Shown here: piece after piece, positions 28,664 through 36,877 of the stretch
How positions within the stretch are numbered: the stretch's first letter is position 1
Layout: each line of letters starts with the position of its first letter
Assembly: GCA_903834925.1 (NCBI GenBank)
Contig: CAILLA010000146.1
Coordinates: 16,299-80,298 of the forward strand
DNA from: an uncultured Schlesneria sp.
Lineage (GTDB): Bacteria > Planctomycetota > Planctomycetia > Planctomycetales > Planctomycetaceae
Direction: 5' to 3'
Length of the DNA stretch: 64,000 nucleotides
The notes under the pieces: model-generated
Seen by the model: only the letters and a program-made list of their open reading frames with translations
What the model was told of the DNA's origin: nothing
Databases searched by the model: none
Program-made: the position numbers and the translations under genes

Positions 28664-30106
28664 GTGGATGACGGAAGTTCAAATGTGGTAAAGGTGGAAG
28701 ATGTCCACGCTGAACAGGACGAAAAGAATCCTGCGGCGACTGTGACAAGAAAACGATTTGCTGTTGCTTTTTCATTTCCCGGCGAACATCGCAGGTATGT
28801 CGAGCAGATCGCCGATGCCTTAGCGGCAAAGTTGTCCAAGAGTCGCGTATTTTGCGATGGATACCACGAAGCGGAACTGGCCCGCCTGAATTTGGACACT
28901 CACTTACAAAAGATTTACCATGACGATTCTGAGTTGATTGTTGTGGTGCTCTGTAAAGAGTACGACGAGAAGAAATGGTGCAGGCTCGAATCCCGGGCGA
29001 TCCGCGATCTAATTGAAACAGGGCGGAGTGGTCACATCATGCCCGTGCGGATTGCGGAAGGCGACGTGAAAGGGGTTTTCGGAATTGATGGATGCGTTGA
29101 GGTCAAGGATCGCCCTGCGTCCGAAATCGCCGGCCTGATCCTCGAACGACTTTCGCAAATTACCGGGCAAAGCATTGTGTCGTTGCCATCATACTTTCCT
29201 CCGCTTGAGAAGCCACTTCAGGATGGCGAGCCGGCCAGCGAAACAGTGCCAGATGCCGCGAAGAAGAAACGGCAGGATGGCGTCAATCAGTTGAAAGCTG
29301 CCGTAATCGAGATCCTTCAATCAGAAAAGACGCTTGAGTTCATTTTGAAGCGAAATAAAATTTCGACGCAAACGTCTGCCTTCGAACTCGCCAAGAAAAT
29401 GTTCGCGGTTGTTCCGACATACCACGACAATGCAGAGAAGTACTGCACCCCAATGTGCTTTCTCAAGAACTGCGACCCACAAGATACGCGGTTCGCTAAA
29501 CCTCCTTCCGACGCGACAACTGCAATCTACGCGAATCTGTGGAAACTCGCAGCTTTACTTGCACCCGTTTCATTCGTGCTCGAGGACGACGATGCGATTA
29601 ACAAGATGGTGACAAGTGCCACAAGAAGCGCGAAAGTCGATAAGTCGAATCCAACGGTAAGTGGTGCCATCGTCGCAGGTCTCCTGGGACGCCAATTGGA
29701 CCTTGATCACCGTGAGACGGTCATATCAAACGGCATTTACTGCTTCGATGGAAGCGAGATGCAGGGATTCGAGCGACTTTACACAAGCGGCGTGCCACCG
29801 TTGACCAACATCGCAGACGACGGTTTAGTTGACGCCGTTACCAGATCGTTAGCCCCGCAACTTGGCTTGCCTGCGGAAGCATCACCCCTCGACGTGAAGA
29901 CTGAACTACGCGAGTTGGAAGGCCGCGGTTCATACGTATGCCTCTGTTTTAATCGAGTACTTCATCCAGATTCGGTGCAACGATTGAACAATGCGTTTCC
30001 GAACCTGTACGTGATCATGAGCCACTCGAAGCTCGAATCAGACATTAATTCATTGGTATTTCGTCAAATCGCTCGTTTGCGAAAAACGGTTGGAGCAGAG
30101 GTATGA
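28664..30106 (+). CDS. TIR-domain protein, first gene of a TIR/MoxR/vWA-FGS operon
   Basis: Protein of about 480 residues. A TIR domain spans roughly residues 30-165: KRFAVAFSFPGEHRRYVEQIADALA (strand A and helix A), then DSELIVVVLCKEY and KKWCRLE, whose Glu (about residue 109) aligns with the catalytic Glu of NAD-cleaving TIR enzymes. The rest (about 205-480) is not recognised; it may be a partner-specific domain. The start is either GTG 28664, with GAGGAAG seven bases upstream, or TTG 28649. The stop overlaps the MoxR ATG as ATGA. I infer a toxin or NADase effector arm, released when the partner ATPase/sensor proteins are triggered; this is inference from context and family. Confidence 0.82.
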   Translation: MDDGSSNVVKVEDVHAEQDEKNPAATVTRKRFAVAFSFPGEHRRYVEQIADALAAKLSKSRVFCDGYHEAELARLNLDTHLQKIYHDDSELIVVVLCKEYDEKKWCRLESRAIRDLIETGRSGHIMPVRIAEGDVKGVFGIDGCVEVKDRPASEIAGLILERLSQITGQSIVSLPSYFPPLEKPLQDGEPASETVPDAAKKKRQDGVNQLKAAVIEILQSEKTLEFILKRNKISTQTSAFELAKKMFAVVPTYHDNAEKYCTPMCFLKNCDPQDTRFAKPPSDATTAIYANLWKLAALLAPVSFVLEDDDAINKMVTSATRSAKVDKSNPTVSGAIVAGLLGRQLDLDHRETVISNGIYCFDGSEMQGFERLYTSGVPPLTNIADDGLVDAVTRSLAPQLGLPAEASPLDVKTELRELEGRGSYVCLCFNRVLHPDSVQRLNNAFPNLYVIMSHSKLESDINSLVFRQIARLRKTVGAEV

Positions 30107-31071
30107 ATTCGCGCGTCATCAAGGGGGCCGACTTTGCTCACATTCTTTCGGAAAACGAGGAGGGAGCGATCCAGGCGGCGATGGCGGCGAATCGACCGTT
30201 GCTTGTTCGTGGTGAACCGGGTGTCGGCAAGACCCAATTGGCGAAGGCGGCAGCCGTGTCGCTCAAGCGGCCTTTGGTTTCCATGACTGTCGACGCCAAC
30301 ACGGAACCACGCGAGATCATGTGGACGTTTGATGCCGTCCAGCGCCTGGCCGAAGCACAGGTCGCCGCCGTGACAACTAAGGACCCAGCTAAACTTCGTT
30401 CGTTGATCGATGTCAAGCGGTTCGTAAAACCCGGCCCGATCTGGTGGGCCTATTCGTGGGACACGGCCAAAGCACAACTTGGTGAACACGAGGAATCCCC
30501 CGCCACTCCGAAAGGATGGACCAGCAAGAAAGGGGTCGTGATTCTGATTGACGAAATCGACAAGGCGGAAAGCGAAGTTCCCAATGGCTTATTGGAAGCA
30601 CTCGGCTCGCGTCAATTCCTGCCTCAGGGATGGAATAACCCCATCGCGTTGTCAACTCAGGTCGCCGCGCCGCTGATCATGATCACCACCAACGAAGAAC
30701 GGATGCTGCCCGATGCGTTTGTCCGCCGCTGCTTCGTCCTGCATTTGGAACTCCCCTCCATTTCCGTCCACGAACCGAAAACGTCGGACGAACAAACTTT
30801 AGACAAGGAATTTGTTCAGTTCCTGCAACTGCGAGGCGACGCACATTTCGGGAAAGATGATCCTGACCTGTTACGCGAGGCGGCGATGATGCTGCTGGCA
30901 GACCGTCGCTATGCGATGCAGCACAGATTGTTGCCCTTGCCGGGACAAGCAGAATACCTCGACTTTTTACGAGCGATTGTCACGATGACCATCCCGCCGG
31001 CGGATCGGACCAAGGTTTTTGAACAGGTTCGCAGCTATGTCTTTCGCAAGTCGCGCAGGCCACAACGATGA
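30103..31071 (+). CDS. MoxR-type AAA+ ATPase of the conflict operon
   Basis: AAA+ ATPase of 322 residues. Walker A is GEPGVGKT (38-45), Walker B VVILIDEIDKAESEVPNGLLEAL (about 145-167), sensor 1 in LIMITTNEER and an arginine-finger region in LPDAFVRRCF. It is shorter and diverged compared with the canonical MoxR at 16.9 kb, with an insertion (about 85-140) between the Walker motifs. ATGA overlaps join it to both neighbours, so translation is coupled. In vWA-MoxR systems the ATPase remodels or activates a vWA partner; the next gene supplies a vWA-like domain. Confidence 0.88.
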   Translation: MNSRVIKGADFAHILSENEEGAIQAAMAANRPLLVRGEPGVGKTQLAKAAAVSLKRPLVSMTVDANTEPREIMWTFDAVQRLAEAQVAAVTTKDPAKLRSLIDVKRFVKPGPIWWAYSWDTAKAQLGEHEESPATPKGWTSKKGVVILIDEIDKAESEVPNGLLEALGSRQFLPQGWNNPIALSTQVAAPLIMITTNEERMLPDAFVRRCFVLHLELPSISVHEPKTSDEQTLDKEFVQFLQLRGDAHFGKDDPDLLREAAMMLLADRRYAMQHRLLPLPGQAEYLDFLRAIVTMTIPPADRTKVFEQVRSYVFRKSRRPQR

Positions 31072-34000
31072 AATCCGATTCCCGATCATCGACAACCGTG
31101 GGACGCAGCGATCTAGCCGCCGTGATTGCTGCGCAAAACAAGCGCGCGGTCGAGGCCGCCGTCTCAATGCTGGGACTCGAGATCACGCCGTTGAAACCAG
31201 AACCTGTCGCGCGACCTCCAGAATTACCCGTTCGACGAAAGCCAAAACCAGCCCCGTTTGTTGAGATTAACTCGTCCGGATATCCGCAAAACATTCAGGA
31301 CGTTCGCTTCTGGCATTGGGTGGGCTATCGCCAGCTCGCGCCGCTTGAAAAGGCCGAAAGCACGGATGCCTGGCATGAATGGCATGTGGAAGAAGGCGCG
31401 GTCGCTGCTACGCATCAGTTGCTGGCGGACTGGTCGGAAATTGGTCCACGCCTGCGACATTGCCTGTTGGATGTACGGTCCAGCAGTCAGCCCGATCTCC
31501 GCAAACTCGTGGCGAAAGTCGCCGAGCGGGAGTTACTTGTTGACATTCCCTGGAGAAAGAAACGCCGGTGGGGTGCCGAAGTCTTTCTTGTCGTCGATAA
31601 CAGCATTCGATTGACGTCATTTGCCCCGGATCATGAGGCGATCGTCAGAAAGATCCAGCAGATCCTGCCCGCTGCCAAGGTCCATGTGGTTCAGGGAGCC
31701 TCTCCCGACGCGCTGTGGCATCGTGTCGTCGATGGTCAAACACCGCCGCAATCGCAACCGCGTTTCGTTGCGGCACCGCCGGACGCAACAATTCTGGTGC
31801 TCGGCGACCTGGGCTGCCTTTCGCGAGACGCAAATTTCTGGCGGTTATGGCTGCATTGGGGATTGGACGAGCAACGCAATGGCGCGCGACTGATCGCCCT
31901 TGTCCCGTATAGTACGAAACGAATTGTGACGGCGCTGCGTCAGGTCTATTCGGTCGAATCCTGGCAGTCAGAGAAATTCGCCCTGGATGACCCCGTACTG
32001 CGCGAGGATCTGGTGGAACAGCTGCTGGTTCTGGCCTCGCCGACCCTTCGTTTGGAACCAGGCTTGCTGCGGGACTTGCGTTTGCTGCTACCGAACGCCA
32101 CGGATGGTTCGCTGGAGGTCGATGTCTGGAACAGTCCGTTGTTAGTCGGTAATCACCCCGACGGAGCCACGATCGACCGTGACGCGGCACGGCAGCATCT
32201 GTTGCCCAAATTTGAAAAACTACCACAGGAACTGCGCAGGGAAGCGCTCGGCGGTTTGCGAAGATGGCGTTTGCGATGTCGCCATGATCCCGAAGTCTGG
32301 TTTGAAGAAGTTCTTTGTTTGTCACCCGAATCCCAGTCGCTCCTCCCACAACAAGATCTCGCCGACGCCAGAGCCTCGGTACGTCAGTTCTACATCGACA
32401 GGAAGTCAAACAATGGTCGCAGTGGGCACGTCAAAGTCTGGATGTACAACGCGACGGATCGATTGACCGACTTTGCCTATCAGGATGCCGACGTCGGCCC
32501 GTTGCTACGGGAGACGCGCCGGGAATTACATGAAGAACCAGACGCAATACTTGCCGGAACCGATTTACGGGAATTGCCTGCTGGCCCGTTGCGTCAGTTT
32601 CGCATCGATATTGAAGATGACCAGTTGCGAGTGGCAAATATCAACGCCCCTGGAACGGTCACCGGTTCGATCACGATGTCGGCCTCGCTGACGGGATCGG
32701 TTTCGCAAATCGAAATCGGTTCAACAGGCGAGCTCATCAACGACGCCTTTTGGAAAACGGGTAAGCCGGATTTTGTTTGTGATTATGACACCGACGAATA
32801 CGGAGCGTGGTTTGAGTTTTCTGTTGAGCGAGCTGCGGGCCAGGGAAACGTTACCCAGCGCATGCGCTGGATCAGGCCCGGGACATTCATGATGGGCTCG
32901 CCGACGAATGAAATCGGACGAAATAAGGACGAAGTCCAACATTTAGTCACGCTCAGTCGCGGCTATTGGCTGGCAGACACGGCCTGTACTCAGGAGCTGT
33001 GGACGGCGGTGACTGAGAGAAATCCAAGTTTTTTTATTGGCGAGCGCCGACCCGTCGAGAACGTGAATTACAACGACGTTTCCGAGTTTCTTGATCAGTT
33101 GGCGAGTAAAGTGCCTGGTTTGCAACCCGCACTCCCGACCGAGGCCCAATGGGAAAATGCCTGTCGCGCCGCGACGGAAACGCCGTTTAGTTTCGGCGAA
33201 ACCATCACCGCCGAGCAGGCCAATTTCAACGAAGATAATCTCAATCGCAAAAATCAAAAAGGAACGAATCGTCAAGATACAGTTCAGGTGAAATCACTCC
33301 CGTGCAATCGTTGGGGATTGTATCAGATGCATGGCAATGTTTCGGAATGGTGTTCCGACTGGTATGGAGAATATTCGCCGCAATCGCAGTTCGACCCAAC
33401 TGGGCCAAAACGAGGGACGAGTCGTGTGGTGCGCGGCGGTAGTCGGTATCGCAACGCTCGCCGCATGCGGTCAGCATGCCGGGACCGGAATGCCCCGGGT
33501 GACCGTTACCGGAACTTGGGATTCCGCCTCCTGAGTGCTGTCTTGTCGGAGCCTACCAACGTGGCACAGGTGCCCGTTGCGGAACGGGGGACGGAGCAGA
33601 CTTGGTTCGGCGGCGACGATCAATTTTTTCTGGAAAAGACGATTTTCGTCGATGACGACAAACCTGCCCATGTCCCATTGAGTCGCCGCAGCCAAATCCA
33701 GATCCAAACGAACCTTGAATCAATCTCTTTTCAACAGATGAAAAAACCTGACTGGGCTGTTGAGTACGGCCGCGATCTGTTCGGAATCTATGCCGACTTT
33801 GAAGTCAAGGTGGATTTGAGTAACGACGGCGTCCGGCAGCGGCTGCGCTGGATACCGCCAGGACACTTTCAGATGGGATCACCGGAATCAGAGCCGGGCC
33901 GACGAGAGGATGAGGTATTGCACCCTGTCGTTATCTCGACCGGTTTTTGGATGTTCGACACTCCTTGTACACAGAGACTGTGGCAAACCCTGATGCTGGA

Positions 34001-34643
34001 AAGCAATGCAAGCAAGTTTCAAGACCCAGATCGCCCCGTCGAAAACGTTGACTGGGAAGACGCATTGAGATTTGCGACCCTGCTCGCCGAACGAGTTGAT
34101 TTGCAGTTCACACTTCCGACGGAAGCACAATGGGAATACGCCTGTCGGGGCGGAACCTCGACGGCAATTTACACTGGCCCCTTGGAAATCCGAGGCGATG
34201 CCAACGCCCCGGCGCTCGATCCAATCGCCTGGTACGGAGGCAACTGCGGGCACAAGTACGACTTGGAAACAAGAGAGAACGTCACATGGCTCGTTGATAA
34301 GCAATATTCCTTCGAGGAGGGCGGAACTAGAAAAGTCAAGAAAAAAAAGCCGAATCCTTGGGGGCTGTGCGACATGTTGGGCAATGTCTGGGAATGGTGT
34401 CATGACTGGTATGCAGATTATCCCGAGTTGCCCCAGACAGACCCCGTTGGGCCAGAAACCGGCTCGAATCGTGTGGTTCGCGGCGGCAGTTGGAGCCCCC
34501 ATGCTCTCAACGTGCGGTCAGCCAGCCGGCACGCGAATCACCCCGATAACCGGAATCGGAACCTGGGCTTCCGCCTCCTGAGTTCAGCCAGTCCGATCGC
34601 ATCCCGTCCGGCCCCCCCAAGTCCGTCCCCGCCGAACAAGTGA
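31068..34643 (+). CDS. Large vWA-like protein with two FGS/SUMF1-type domains
   Basis: Protein of 1191 residues. Order: an N-terminal region (to about 165); a vWA-like domain (about 170-340) opening VFLVVDNSIRLTSF, where the MIDAS DxSxS is degenerate (DNSIR); a linker; then two FGE-sulfatase (C-type-lectin-fold) domains at about 598-820 and 923-1170. Each FGS is preceded by a motif of type PxWxxxYGxDxxGxxxxF. Each ends in RVVRGGS...GFRLLS, a stretch that resembles DGR variable regions (33423-33536 and 34470-34584). Neither FGS shows the second catalytic Cys of true FGEs, so they are probably ligand-binding. The tail is proline/serine-rich. The start overlaps the MoxR stop as ATGA. Likely role: sensor and adaptor of the operon. 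Confidence 0.85.
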   Translation: MKSDSRSSTTVGRSDLAAVIAAQNKRAVEAAVSMLGLEITPLKPEPVARPPELPVRRKPKPAPFVEINSSGYPQNIQDVRFWHWVGYRQLAPLEKAESTDAWHEWHVEEGAVAATHQLLADWSEIGPRLRHCLLDVRSSSQPDLRKLVAKVAERELLVDIPWRKKRRWGAEVFLVVDNSIRLTSFAPDHEAIVRKIQQILPAAKVHVVQGASPDALWHRVVDGQTPPQSQPRFVAAPPDATILVLGDLGCLSRDANFWRLWLHWGLDEQRNGARLIALVPYSTKRIVTALRQVYSVESWQSEKFALDDPVLREDLVEQLLVLASPTLRLEPGLLRDLRLLLPNATDGSLEVDVWNSPLLVGNHPDGATIDRDAARQHLLPKFEKLPQELRREALGGLRRWRLRCRHDPEVWFEEVLCLSPESQSLLPQQDLADARASVRQFYIDRKSNNGRSGHVKVWMYNATDRLTDFAYQDADVGPLLRETRRELHEEPDAILAGTDLRELPAGPLRQFRIDIEDDQLRVANINAPGTVTGSITMSASLTGSVSQIEIGSTGELINDAFWKTGKPDFVCDYDTDEYGAWFEFSVERAAGQGNVTQRMRWIRPGTFMMGSPTNEIGRNKDEVQHLVTLSRGYWLADTACTQELWTAVTERNPSFFIGERRPVENVNYNDVSEFLDQLASKVPGLQPALPTEAQWENACRAATETPFSFGETITAEQANFNEDNLNRKNQKGTNRQDTVQVKSLPCNRWGLYQMHGNVSEWCSDWYGEYSPQSQFDPTGPKRGTSRVVRGGSRYRNARRMRSACRDRNAPGDRYRNLGFRLLSAVLSEPTNVAQVPVAERGTEQTWFGGDDQFFLEKTIFVDDDKPAHVPLSRRSQIQIQTNLESISFQQMKKPDWAVEYGRDLFGIYADFEVKVDLSNDGVRQRLRWIPPGHFQMGSPESEPGRREDEVLHPVVISTGFWMFDTPCTQRLWQTLMLESNASKFQDPDRPVENVDWEDALRFATLLAERVDLQFTLPTEAQWEYACRGGTSTAIYTGPLEIRGDANAPALDPIAWYGGNCGHKYDLETRENVTWLVDKQYSFEEGGTRKVKKKKPNPWGLCDMLGNVWEWCHDWYADYPELPQTDPVGPETGSNRVVRGGSWSPHALNVRSASRHANHPDNRNRNLGFRLLSSASPIASRPAPPSPSPPNK
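33423..33536 (+). other. DGR-like variable region 1 (FGS domain 1)
   Basis: Codons encoding RVVRGGSRYRNARRMRSACR and on to GFRLLS. Variable codons read mostly NNC or NNT and differ from regions 2 and 3 mainly at codon positions 1 and 2. The 3' block TTCCGCCTCCTGAG is near-identical in all three and would be the equivalent of the IMH in a DGR. No template repeat was found in the window. Confidence 0.6.
34470..34584 (+). other. DGR-like variable region 2 (FGS domain 2)
   Basis: Second copy, encoding RVVRGGSWSPHALNVRSASR and on to GFRLLSS, near the C-terminus of the 1191-residue protein. Compare regions 33423-33536 and 36218-36329. Its AAC, AAT, CAC and CAT codons are the most adenine-rich of the three, so it may be nearest to a template. 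Confidence 0.6.
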
Positions 34644-35491
34644 GCTTCTCGCACGAAGCTGAGGGACGAGGCGGTCGAACAAGATGAGAGCACAACCTGA
34701 AGTCACAACGCCTCGCACAAGATTCATTTGTCCCCTTTGGGACACCCGATAATAGTGCACCGTTTCAACGGTGGGGCCGCGAAAAGACCACGCAAACAGG
34801 AGTCCCCTAAGGGACGGCAGATTCGAACTTCACCTCGCGTCAGACGTTTGGCCTCTTTAGGCCGGAAGATGATGCGATTGGACATCGTTTGCGGGAGCGT
34901 GAACGTTGTCGCCGATCCGATTTGTCTTCCGGACCAAAGGTCCAACCGTTCAAATAGCCCAGCCCATCGGGCTGGGAACGGGCCACTTGATGACAAGAAG
35001 GCCTGAAGGGCCGACCATTCGCCGATCTTGTCATGGCACGTCGGAATTGACGGGAAGAGCATCAGATGCCCCGGTCGTCGCCATTGGAATATGGGTCATA
35101 TGTCGCAAACATTGATCCGAGATTGATGGACGATCTTTGTGGAATTCACAATCGACGGAGCGAAGACCGACGTCGAACGGTCGGCCCTTCAGGCCTTTTG
35201 GGATTCTTAATGGGCGCGTCCTAGCCCGATGGGCTAGGATATTGCAACGAATGGCCCTTTGGGCCGGAAGAGAGTTCATCGTCGCGGATTTTCTATGACG
35301 ACTCATACGTGAAAAAACACCGATAATTTTGACATCCGCGCGCTTCCGCTACGAACACGAATTGAAAATCTGTCGTCCCTTAGGGGACTCGAGATGAAAC
35401 GTGGATCATCGATCCCCGCTGTTGAAACGGTGGGCTATTATCGGGTGGGCCAAGGGGACAAAAAACAATCGAAACTCAACTGGCGTGACAA
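34644..35491. other. Intergenic region dominated by a palindrome array
   Basis: About 850 bases between the vWA-FGS gene and the interrupted FGS gene. The first 80 bases are homologous to the 3' flank of the second FGS gene (from 36365). The rest is the 736-bp palindrome array at 34727-35462. Short open frames here are consequences of the repeats. Confidence 0.6.
34727..35462. repeat. Mirror-symmetric array of short palindromes with terminal inverted repeats
   Basis: Ends are inverted: TTTGTCCCCTT then CACCCGATAATAG then CACCGTTTCAAC, found at the left and as reverse complement at the right. Inside are at least ten short palindromes whose order mirrors around the centre (about 35100): GTCCCCTAAGGGAC (34802), GGCCTCTTTAGGCC (34850), GGACCAAAGGTCC (34931), CCCAGCCCATCGGGCTGGG (34958), GGCCTGAAGGGCC (35000) | GGCCCTTCAGGCC (35183), CCTAGCCCGATGGGCTAGG (35220), GGCCCTTTGGGCC (35253), GTCCCTTAGGGGAC (35375). 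No transposase frame is present. It would fold into a multi-branched RNA or cruciform. Confidence 0.8.
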
Positions 35492-36364
35492 ATGTCCGAG
35501 AACCGTATGACCACCACTATTACCGAACCACCTGTCTTCGAACCACTTCCGCGCCCACCGAAATGGGCCAGCGGCTATGGTCAGGATGAATTCGGTTACT
35601 TTGCCGAATTCTCGGTGGTGACGGGTTCGCAATATTGGGATTTTGTCACGCAGCGAATGAGATGGATTCCCACTGGCACGTTCCTGATGGGTGCCCAAAA
35701 AGGGGAGCAAACATTTATCGATGACGAGAAACAGCACCGAGTGACGATCAGTAGCGGCTTCTGGATGGCCGATACGACATGTACTCAGGAGTTATGGGAA
35801 GTCGTCATGCGGACGAATCCAAGCCATTTTACAGGCCCGCTTCGTCCGGTCGAGGATGTCAGCTTTGACGACGTGCATGACTTCCTCATCAAATTAAATA
35901 AGCGACTGGGCGCGGGATCGATGGCATTACCAACCGAGGCCCAGTGAGAATATTCCTGTCGCGCGGGGACCAAAACTGCTTTCAGCTTCGGGGAATCAAT
36001 CACCACTGAGCAGGCGAATTTCAACGGGAATTATCCGTACCGCTATTCACACAAGGGGAGTTTCCGCGAAGAAACTGTGGAAGTGAAGTCTCTCGCCGCG
36101 AATTCTTGGGGGCTGTTTCAGATGCATGGAAACGTTTGGGAATGGTGCTCTGACTTTTACGCACCGTACTCATCAAAGCCCCAACTTGATCCTGTCGGCC
36201 CCCAGTCCGGCTCGGATCGCGTGTTGCGCGGCGGCAGTTGGAGCGACAGCGCTCGCAACATGCGGTCAGCCTGTCGGCGCTGGTATGACCCATGTGACGG
36301 TGGCCGCAACCTCGGCTTCCGCCTCATGAGTTCAGCCAGTCCAGTCCAGCCCGGCCCCCCCTAG
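35492..36364 (+). pseudogene. FGS/SUMF1-domain gene interrupted by one in-frame TGA
   Basis: A 290-codon FGS gene homologous to each FGS domain of the upstream protein, starting MSENRMTTTITEPPVFEPLP with the same PKWASGYGQDEFGYFAEF lead-in and RMRWIPTGTFLMG. The frame is broken at 35945-35947, where TGA replaces the near-invariant Trp (TGG) of PTEAQWEY; the same frame then continues cleanly (EYSCRAGTKTAFSFGE and on) to TAG at 36364. One G-to-A change accounts for it. The product is 151 residues unless read through. A GTG at 36077 could restart a C-terminal piece. The 3' part carries DGR-like variable region 3. It may be a recent pseudogene, a sequencing error or a silent cassette. Confidence 0.85.
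36218..36329 (+). other. DGR-like variable region 3 (interrupted FGS gene)
   Basis: Codons encoding RVLRGGSWSDSARNMRSACR and on to GFRLMSS. Its differences from regions 1 and 2 are again concentrated in codon positions 1 and 2 of a fixed set of columns. Confidence 0.6.
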
Positions 36365-36570
36365 TCTATCCCCGCCGAACAAGTGGGTGGTTCTCGCACG
36401 AAGCCGAGGGACGAATCCGTTGAGAATGATCCGAGTACATTCTGATGTCACAACGCCTTGCACCAGATCAATTTGTCCCTTGTTGTATCCGATAATCGCC
36501 ACCGTTTCAGGATCGAGGCCGCAAAAACGCTTCTGCCACGCCTGAAGAGTGGAGGAGAAATCGAAGCACG

Positions 36571-36877
36571 GGGTGCCACGGTTTCGAATTATTCGGGTCC
36601 GAAACTTGACTCAATGAATCAAGTGTTAGGATTTCCGCAAAAGTAGCCTTCTCGCTCCGCGAGAAGAAAGCCGAATTGCCATTTACCGAGTGACTCATCA
36701 GGGCTTTCAAGTACCAGTCGAGGTTTGCTGCAATTCGGCTATGCTCTCGCGGAGCGATAGGGCTACTTTGGTCTGGGGCAAAGCCTCGCTGTTGTCTTCG
36801 ACAAGGCCGTGTCTTCATGGTTCAATAACGCGCCCGAAGAACACGGCCTTCCCGAAGACGGTAAAACCGTGGCACCC
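36571..36877. repeat. Long inverted repeat copy C, split by a nested element
   Basis: Outer ends GGGTGCCACGGTTT and AAACCGTGGCACCC are exact inverted copies, as in copies A and B. The interior contains CACGGCCTTCCCGAAGACGG on the right, matching the family core. It is three times longer than other copies because another element sits inside it. Confidence 0.75.
36640..36769. mobile_element. MITE-like element (130 bp) with about 41-bp terminal inverted repeats
   Basis: Ends AAAGTAGCC and GGCTACTTT, with arms continuing through CGCTCCGCGAGA and AGCCGAATTG on the left and their inverse on the right. About 33 of 41 positions pair. The centre is about 45 bp. No transposase. No clear target-site duplication was found. 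It sits within repeat copy C, implying insertion after that copy. Confidence 0.65.

Noticed and set aside
31645..32409. 254-codon minus-strand open frame inside the vWA-FGS gene
   Set aside because: Arg/Ala/Pro-rich shadow of the strongly supported plus-strand gene.
33888..34502. 204-codon minus-strand open frame
   Set aside because: Lies opposite the second FGS domain, whose coding evidence is much stronger.
34728..35306. Short frames of 60-110 codons in the palindrome array
   Set aside because: Produced by the repeats themselves; present on both strands because the element is mirror-symmetric.
35945..35947. TGA as selenocysteine or recoded Trp
   Set aside because: The family residue is Trp, not Cys; other genes in the window use TGA as a normal stop; no SECIS-like hairpin stands out after it.
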